64,000 nucleotides of DNA from assembly GCA_026745465.1 (NCBI GenBank), contig JACYXH010000363.1, positions 4,212,501 through 4,276,500 on the forward strand, written 5' to 3'. The notes beneath the pieces are model-generated. The model was not told the DNA's origin. It saw only the letters and a program-made list of their open reading frames with translations, and searched no databases. Below, piece by piece: positions 56,603 to 64,000 of the stretch. The DNA comes from Lota lota (lineage: Eukaryota > Chordata > Actinopteri > Gadiformes > Lotidae). The position numbers and the translations under genes are program-made. Within the stretch, counting starts at the first letter, position 1; each line of letters opens with the position of its first letter.

Positions 56603-58401
56603 TTGGTGGTATGTCAATCAAGCCAACCTTTTGAATATAGAGGAGAGCTCTGTGTATAAGAGGAAGAAAGCAAATTTAATTATTTTTAGGTTCTTATTTT
56701 AAAGCAATCTTCTGTGATGCTTTCTTCAAAGTATAAATGGAGCAGACATCCATTACATGCACAGACACACATGCCAAGAGAGATTTTGTTAGTGAATCAC
56801 ACTGTCATATTTCTGACAGTTAAGCCTATTCATGCGCGAATAAATGCTATACTATACATTGTTTAGTATATTTAATGGACGTCACTTAAAGACCTGCATG
56901 CATGGCATTCACAATTCAAAGTCTGTTGTTCTTTGCACGGAGGGATTCCTGGACAGGCCTATGGTGCCCAGGCCCATGAGCCAGACCCTAAGCTATACCA
57001 ACTAAAATGTTAAATCGTCTTAACTGTTATATATGCAGGAACATAGATGATACACAACATAGTGTGAGTCCTGAGTCTTTTGAAAGGTAGTGGTAGTTAG
57101 CTGTGTGCTCGGTGGATGTGTGCATGTGCATTTAGCAGTCCATCTCTTGAGTCTGGGTTTGCGAGGACCCCTGGGGTCTCCATTTAAGGAAGATTGGAGT
57201 CTTGTTAGGGGTCCAGGATTGGGGATATGCTAAATCCTGGCTAACATTGAGTGCGTTTGCATATCTCTCTTCTCCCAGTCAGTAAAGCGTGTGAATTGGA
57301 AGCGGGTTATTAGCAGGAGTTCACTGCTCCTCCTCACCGCTCCTCTGAACGGGTCCTGGTGGTGGTGGTGGTGGTGGAGGTGGGGTGTGACACGTCGTGC
57401 TCGGGTGGGGGAATAATTTCACCATGTTGCCTCACGTTGAAATAGCCCCAACACATTTGGTGAGGAAGGGAGGGAATGGATGGAGTGAAAGGAGCATTGA
57501 GACATGCGATGTTGTCCATGGGTGGTCGTTTTCTGCCACTAGAGGTCAGTCGTACTCCATTAATGAAATAAGTAAGATTGGTCGTGTTTAACTATTCCTC
57601 TCAGAGTCCCTGTCCATCATTTTCCTGTCGGTTTGTATCGTCCCCTCGCTTGGTCTTCTACTGCAGGTGGCTGTGGAAGTATCTCATTCGTCTGAGGGTG
57701 CAAGTTTGCAAGTTTATATGTAAAGAATATGACAAATATTATATTATATTATAATAAATATTATTAGATTCCCAGAAAATAAGCAAAAACACATAGTATA
57801 TACTCTTAATCCGCCCAAATCCGCCTGCAAAACCCATAACACACACATGCACAGACATTTTTCTATTTGTATTTTGATTTGTTTTACATATTATTGTGTG
57901 TTTAAGTGTGTAAAACATGATACAAAAACAAGAATGTAAGCAAAGATTAGACAGAGGGACCGGGCTGAGAATCACTATTTTATTTAAGATAACCACAATA
58001 TTTAGAGGAGGCCCAGAGATTACATCGATTGGCTTTGTTAGTTATGGTTGGAATCTGGTCCACACCTGCTTAGATGGAAGCAGCAAGACTACCAGAGGAA
58101 ATGAGCCCATTCCATCTCCCTATCATCTTGTCTTTAAGTGGCTTCACAAACAATTAACATAACGCAAACCAGATTTAAATTAGACAATCTACTGGACATA
58201 TTGGGAAGGTATATAATCTGTGAGCCATGCTAACAGGATTTTGACACACGTTTGCAGTCACACATGAGAGAGCAGACATCACAATTTCCTCATCAAAGGA
58301 TCCCTCTCATTCTATATTGATTATCCATGTGTTGTTGTCAACGTTTAGGTTCATTACTGCTGACACACACACACACACGCGGGCCAAGACGGATACACAA
58401 A

Positions 58402-58445
58402 GCTGCTAATGGCTGTGATATGATGTGCATATCACATTTAGCAGC
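58402..58445. repeat. Two-segment hairpin, 17 base pairs
   Basis: GCTGCTAA pairs with TTAGCAGC; after a small internal loop (TGGC against T), TGTGATATG pairs with CATATCACA around loop ATGTG. Confidence 0.85.
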
Positions 58446-58612
58446 AATCTCTGAGTAATTAATATTGCACTATGGTTATGTTTCCTGGCGTAAAAAATGC
58501 CCAATCAGATTTGCATGGCTAGCATTGCGGTAATTAAGACGGACCATCAGGGAGATCGCTCCATGTTTCAACTTACGTTACTCTTTTTCTCCCTCTCCCC
58601 CCCCCTTCACTT

Positions 58613-58705
58613 TCTCTCTCGCTCTTGCTCTCTCACTCTTGCCCTCTCGCTCTTGCCCTCTCGCTCTTGCCCTCTCGCTCTTGCCCTCTAGCTCTTGCTC
58701 CCTCT
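58613..58705. repeat. 14-bp minisatellite, about 6 copies
   Basis: Unit CCCTCTCGCTCTTG; last copies carry one substitution (CTAGCTCTTG). Confidence 0.88.
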
Positions 58706-59115
58706 CCCCCCCCCTTTTTTTTAAAGAGACGAAATTTGACCTTTTTTCGGTCACAGAATGGAGAGCAATAGCGGGGGTGGTTTTCACACAGTGGAAGAAA
58801 GGGCCAGTTATTACATACTTTCCGCCAGAAGTTCGGTCTATTACATGTTACGCATACAATTCTCTATACTTCTGAAGTAGCTTCTTCCAGAGTGCTTTGA
58901 AGATGTATGGAATCAGGTGTTTTTTTGAGCTCCTCCATCCTGTTTGACACTGACTTGTAATTCTACCCCTACAGGCGCAGAATCACCCTGAGGCCCAAGG
59001 GTTTGATCATGATCTCAATCACAATGTGCCAGTCTTGATCTGTCTGCTGTCAGGTGGTGGGGCAGATATTGACCTTGCGGTCCGATAACCTATCCAGCAC
59101 TTACCACGCACAATT

Positions 59116-59256
59116 TCCTCCTCCTCCTCCTCCTCCTCCTCCTCCTCCTCCTCCTCCTCCTCCTCCTCCTCCTCCTCCTCCTCCTCCTCCTCCTCCTCCT
59201 CCTCCTCCTCCTCCTCCTCCTCCTCCCTCCCCTCCTCCTCCTCCTCCTCCTTTTCT
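59116..59256. repeat. (TCC)n trinucleotide repeat
   Basis: About 36 nearly perfect CCT copies, then CCCTCC interruptions. The polyproline/polyarginine open frames across it are artefacts. Confidence 0.95.
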
Positions 59257-59615
59257 CCCTCCTCCTGCTCCTCAACTCCTCATGTCAGCAAGTGATCCTT
59301 TTTTCTTTTTACAATTTATGTCCGACGTTTTTGCGGTGGCTGTGGTTTAATGACATGGTTATTACGACCTGCCTTCTATGAACCTGTTAATGCTGTTCAC
59401 CCCCCACAAAAAGACTGGCTGGGAAAAAAAGGTGAATGTCACACATTTGAATAATGTGTGTGTGGTGAAGAGGAATATACAACTCAGCTGGGAACTTTGG
59501 AAGAGATGAGCTGCCCTTGGTCTCCTGGAACCATAACCAGCCCTAATGGCTTTCTGCATAATCCCTCTCACAAGCCATATTTAAACATCTCATTGAAATA
59601 TTCACATGGTCCGTG

Positions 59616-59712
59616 TATGTGTGTGTGTGTGTGTGTATTTCACATGTATGTGTGTGTGCACAGATGCACCACACTGAGTGGCTGTGTGTGTTGTTTGTGT
59701 GTGTGTAAGTGT
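59616..59712. repeat. Imperfect (TG)n
   Basis: Several TG blocks with unique spacers. Confidence 0.85.
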
Positions 59713-59828
59713 GTTGCCCGGCGGTTCAGCGATGCGTCTTTGTCCCCCTGCAGATGAGATGAGTGATTCTGCAGTATAGGGGCTCTTCCCTCACTCTGTG
59801 TCATTTCCAGGCCAGCGGGGCCCTTAGG

Positions 59829-59938
59829 GACACACACAGCACACACACACACACATACACATACACACATATACCACACACACACACACACACACAGATA
59901 CACACATGCGCACACACACACACACACACACACACACT
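59829..59938. repeat. Imperfect (CA)n
   Basis: CA with TACACATACAC and GATACACACATGCG interruptions. Confidence 0.93.
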
Positions 59939-60102
59939 CCACAGGAGCCCTACGGAGCAGTGGCACACATAACACACTGGCTGTGTCAAAGCCACAGCTT
60001 ATTTTAGTCGTAATATCCTTGGCTGGTGGACTTCCACTTTATGTAAATGATACCAATGCATTTGCAAGCATTTTCCATTGGTGGTGTGGCGCTGCTGGTG
60101 GT

Positions 60103-60106
60103 GGTG

Positions 60107-60137
<31 letters not shown>

Positions 60138-60172
60138 CTTGTGTGTCCGCGCGCATGTGTGTGTGTGTGTGT
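60103..60172. repeat. (TG)n microsatellite
   Basis: TG with GCGTGCTT and CCGCGCGCA interruptions. Confidence 0.93.
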
Positions 60173-60184
60173 AGTCACCACATG

Positions 60185-60216
60185 CATGACAGGGCCAGAG
60201 GGTCGGCCCTGTCATG
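60185..60216. repeat. Perfect inverted repeat, 12-bp GC-rich arms
   Basis: CATGACAGGGCC, 8-base loop AGAGGGTC, GGCCCTGTCATG. Confidence 0.92.
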
Positions 60217-61304
60217 GGTGGGAAAGTGTGGGAGAAGGCTGGATTGTGTTATTAATGGAGAAAATATTGCAAAGCTTTGCTTGGATTAAAATGTTTTCAC
60301 ACCTGTTTGCGATGACATAATTAGTCATTCATACTTCTGAAATGCATGTGTTTGATGTGCTCGGATCTGTGTGTGCTTGTGAGTGCATTGAACTTCTGCT
60401 TTAAATATGAAATGTTGATCGGGGAAAAGTGGTCTATATGTAGCTTTTCCTGTAATGTTAGTGACTCTAGTGAGTCTGTTAATGCACAGATTAACCCACC
60501 CAACTCACCACAGATAAATGGATAAATGTAATGATTATTATCGCCACTGCCTTCTCTTTCAAGCACCATGTTTTCATCAGTCGACTACGCGTTCGTCTGT
60601 AAGCATTTCAAATCAGTTTCGTGTTCCCACCTTGATAGCATTACGCCAAGCTGACCGCAGGAAGGAAAAGCAGTGATTCTATTTGTCCAGCTGAGCTCTC
60701 GCTGTTGTCTTCTAATGGGCCTGTGTTCTCCTCTGAGCTCATCTCTGTTGCTCTACCCAACACCTGGGCCCCACAGCCATAGAGATAGCATTCCTATCGC
60801 TGTGGGAAATGTTCCAGTTTTTTCCTTTTTGTGCTAACCATACGAATTCTAACCAATTCTTCCCAAGGAGGAGATGTGTTGATGCAAATTAATGCCATAA
60901 TGTGTTGAATTTTAAAAGCCATTGCAGTTTGTATATGGAAATGTAAACACCATTGAATTCATAAGATTGAAACATTATACACTGAAATCAAGGTAATTGA
61001 AACCATATTAAATTCACTTCTTTGATATTCAAATATGGCATTTCAGGTTGTACCATTTCAACAACACAATTTAAAAAATTAATAAATGTTTACTAATTCA
61101 GATACAAAAATGCAAGTTGCAGATATTCGAAATACGATTTTCATTACTCATATTCAAGTGGTCAAAATGCGGACCAGAAAATTCAAGCCATAAAAATCAG
61201 GTGTTGGAAAATAAATCTCAAATTCAAAAAGATAGTTTAGACAAGATAGACAGTTGAAAAGGAGGTGCAATTTAATCAACATCAACATAGCAAGGCTTAT
61301 TTTC

Positions 61305-61360
61305 ATATGCACGCACACACACACTCATACACATGCACGAACGCATGCACATATGCACGT

Positions 61361-61421
<61 letters not shown>
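61305..61421. repeat. (CA)n microsatellite
   Basis: Decayed CA/CATG start, pure CA from about 61366. Confidence 0.95.
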
Positions 61422-61422
<1 letters not shown>

Positions 61423-61849
61423 AATTAGATCTCTTAATTAGATGCAGCCTTCTGAGCTCTGATTGGCTAAGGAGGCACAAAACAACCAGTAAACACTCTG
61501 TCAGTGGACTTACGTGTGGCTAGCTGCCGTATTATGCCCTGGCATATTCACCACACAAAACTCACACCGCACTCACACATACTGACTAACAAACAAGACA
61601 TTTACATGCCGGCTTGCCCGAACACACATTCACACACACACACACGCTTGTGTAAGCACAAGTGCATTTGAGTCCTGGCAGTGTATAGGGTAGCGCTAGC
61701 AGGCCATGTGTTGATTACAAGGCCCAGCAAACATACATATGTTCTCTGTCTCTCAAACTTAACAAGCTGCGGGCCGACTACAAGCTCTCCTAATCATTCC
61801 CAACAGTGAGCCACACTCCCCTGGGAGCAGAGCCAAGCTACATGTATTC

Positions 61850-61897
<48 letters not shown>

Positions 61898-61918
61898 CCC
61901 CTCTCTCTCGCTTCCTCT
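61850..61918. repeat. (CT)n microsatellite
   Basis: CT with CG and TTTCTCCC interruptions. Confidence 0.92.
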
Positions 61919-62950
61919 CTTGGCTTGGTAGTGAAATCAGCTCAGCCTACACTTGGAGATTATTAACAGTAAAAGCTGTGATCGTACTGACGGCTGATGC
62001 ATGTCTGTATTCTTGGACCAGTGTGGAACTAAGTCCTTGGAGAGTCTTTTAAAAATAATACAACATGATACTCTGTTGCTTTACACTCTCACACTTCACT
62101 GGCTGCAATGTTTGTGCTCTGGCTCATGAACAAGAACAACAGTGGAATGAATGGATAAAACATAGACTGAAGTCTTGATCAGTTCAAGAACTGGAACATA
62201 CTAGAAAAGGAGCGTGCTATGGAGAGGAAACAAGGAATCACATGAAGCACCACACAGCACCAGAGGAAAACCAAGCTGGGTCACAGACAGCCAGACAGCC
62301 CCAGCCCCTGGTCTTCATATGATTTAAGAGAGACCTAATTAGGATTCAATGAACCAATGATAGTCCTATCTCCAGTTGACTCCTCAAGCAGGATGTGGAA
62401 CATCTGAATCCATTTAGATGTTTTTATTCTGTTACCATTTTCTTTGGTGATTATTATCCCCAAAATTAAATGGGTTTCTGTACTCTTTGTTATGCTTTGT
62501 TGTGCTATTAAAATGTCCACATTTTGTCTTCATACCCTAACCCTTCATTACACATGTATAGCAGCAATGTAAACATCAATGTATGGCTACTTGTATTATG
62601 TACTTAAAACTAGAACATTCATCACGGCAAACTTAACTGCAACCTTAAACTGGAAGGCACACAAAGTGGAATAATGGATATAAATGAACAGTGCTATTCA
62701 TACTTCAATGCAAAAACCGGACCACGTGGACCAGTACAAACCAGTTCCTGCGAGCACTCGTTAATTTTGGAACAATATCAGTTCAACAAAAAACAGAAAG
62801 GTCCGGAACGAGTCACTGGACTGTAGCGCTCTTTTTAACCCCCTGGGTCCCTGTGGCATCATACTGCCGGGGCAGAGCGCTCCATCATCTTCACTCTGTC
62901 TCCACCAAGACAAAGAGCTGCCTCCGAGCGAGCTGAGCAGGTCATAGGTG

Positions 62951-63190
<240 letters not shown>

Positions 63191-63285
63191 GCCTCTAGAG
63201 ACCATGCTGCTGGAGCAAGTGGCTGAAGTGCCCTTGGCCTGATCTTCAGGCTTGGCCTCTCTTACTGGACACACTGGCTACCCAA

Positions 63286-63382
63286 TGAGAGAGAGTGAGT
63301 GAGAGAGAGAGCGAGAGAGAGAGAGAGCAAGAAAGAGAGAGAGAGTGAGAGAGAGAGAAAGAAAGAGAGAGAGAGAGAGAGA
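63286..63382. repeat. (GA)n imperfect
   Basis: GA with GTGA, GCGA and GAAA interruptions. Confidence 0.92.
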
Positions 63383-64000
63383 TGTAGAGCGACACTAGTT
63401 GGAGAGTGAGCACACACAGGGTCACCTAAGAAGCTCATCTCTTATCCCACTCTTCCCTCGCTGTCTCCTCCGCTGTCCCTCTCGGATACGACGCGTCACA
63501 CCCGCCGTGTCCCTGGAGAATTCCTCCTCTCTCCTTCTCTCGCTCCTCTTGTGAGTCTCTCCCCCATCCTCCGTCATGAGGGGAGACACCTGCTGCTGGT
63601 GGCCGGCTGTGGTCATGCAATGGTCCATTATACGCTGGCGCTGGTGCTGGTGGTGTGAGAAGCACAGGCCGGGGTCACACTGCTCTATGTCTCTCTCTCT
63701 CATCAGGAATCTGTCCACATGTGTGATGATGTATGCTGGGCTCTGACTGTGCTTGTGTTCATTTTGGAGGGAAATCCTGATTCAATTCTGGGCGCGGAAC
63801 TTCATCAAGACACTTGCCCCAACATTACACCCCAGCCTATGTACAGTGTGTGACTGAACAAACATCCACACGTATGAGGGCAGAGTGTGCTGTTTGTACT
63901 TGTTGCTCTTTGCGTCCCCTTACCTCACTAGTCCCGTATATCCTGGCTGAAAAGAGGAGCCAGGCCGGAGTCCTGGGACATGACCCCTGTGCCCTCCTCC
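63383..64000. other. Right edge, no supported gene
   Basis: CpG-bearing unique sequence. A 98-codon minus-strand frame (63422-63718) is rich in Arg/Glu/Gln and matches nothing I know; a first exon of a gene beyond the edge is possible but unproven. Confidence 0.4.

Larger units (their letters stand above)
55020..59050. other. Gene-free, largely unique stretch
   Basis: No exon supported. Contains microsatellites listed separately, a 44-base hairpin (58402-58445) and a short (GGT)n at 57356-57377. Confidence 0.55.
60217..62945. other. Gene-free stretch
   Basis: AT-rich unique DNA (60800-61260 especially), then microsatellites. The last 120 bases before the (CT)n at 62953 are GC-rich and end in a GTGGGT donor-like word, but no coding potential can be shown. 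Confidence 0.55.

Overview
The window is vertebrate nuclear DNA, almost certainly from a teleost fish. The evidence is split genes with GT-AG introns, a KBTBD8 orthologue, fish-type tRNA-derived SINEs, an L2-like LINE tail and a Tc1-like IR/DR transposon end. It also carries an extreme load of (CA)n, (GA)n and poly-C/poly-G tracts. That density reminds me of cod-like fishes (Gadiformes), but this is an inference from repeat style only.

Layout. 1-31 kb: gene-poor, saturated with microsatellites. It includes a 1.4-kb polypurine minisatellite (12.2-13.7 kb) running into a 0.2-kb poly-C block, several homopolymer C/G runs of 35-83 bp, one decayed SINE (15.9 kb), and a small unproven ORF encoding a one-helix protein (31.2 kb). 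33.1-37.2 kb: kbtbd8, five coding exons, + strand, 604 aa, apparently intact; its promoter is just upstream and its 3' UTR may run to about 40.0 kb. 40.5-50.9 kb: a monocarboxylate transporter of the MCT1/MCT2 (SLC16A1/SLC16A7) clade, + strand. It has a probable non-coding first exon with duplicated splice donors and four coding exons (462 aa). A Tc1-like transposon terminal repeat begins about four bases after its stop codon. Its introns hold a tRNA-type SINE, a SINE tail and a LINE 3' end. 50.9-64 kb: gene-poor again, with many microsatellites, a (TCC)n block, a 14-bp minisatellite and several perfect short hairpins.

The two genes are in tandem and not obviously in one pathway. KBTBD8 is a CUL3 ubiquitin-ligase adaptor linked to neural-crest formation. 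The transporter is a plasma-membrane proton/lactate-pyruvate symporter. The pairing is informative for gene history: in human, SLC16A1 lies beside LRIG2, SLC16A7 beside LRIG3, and KBTBD8 beside LRIG1. A transporter of this clade next to kbtbd8 therefore looks like a third whole-genome-duplication copy that mammals lack. I found no rRNA, functional tRNA, CRISPR array or prokaryotic system.
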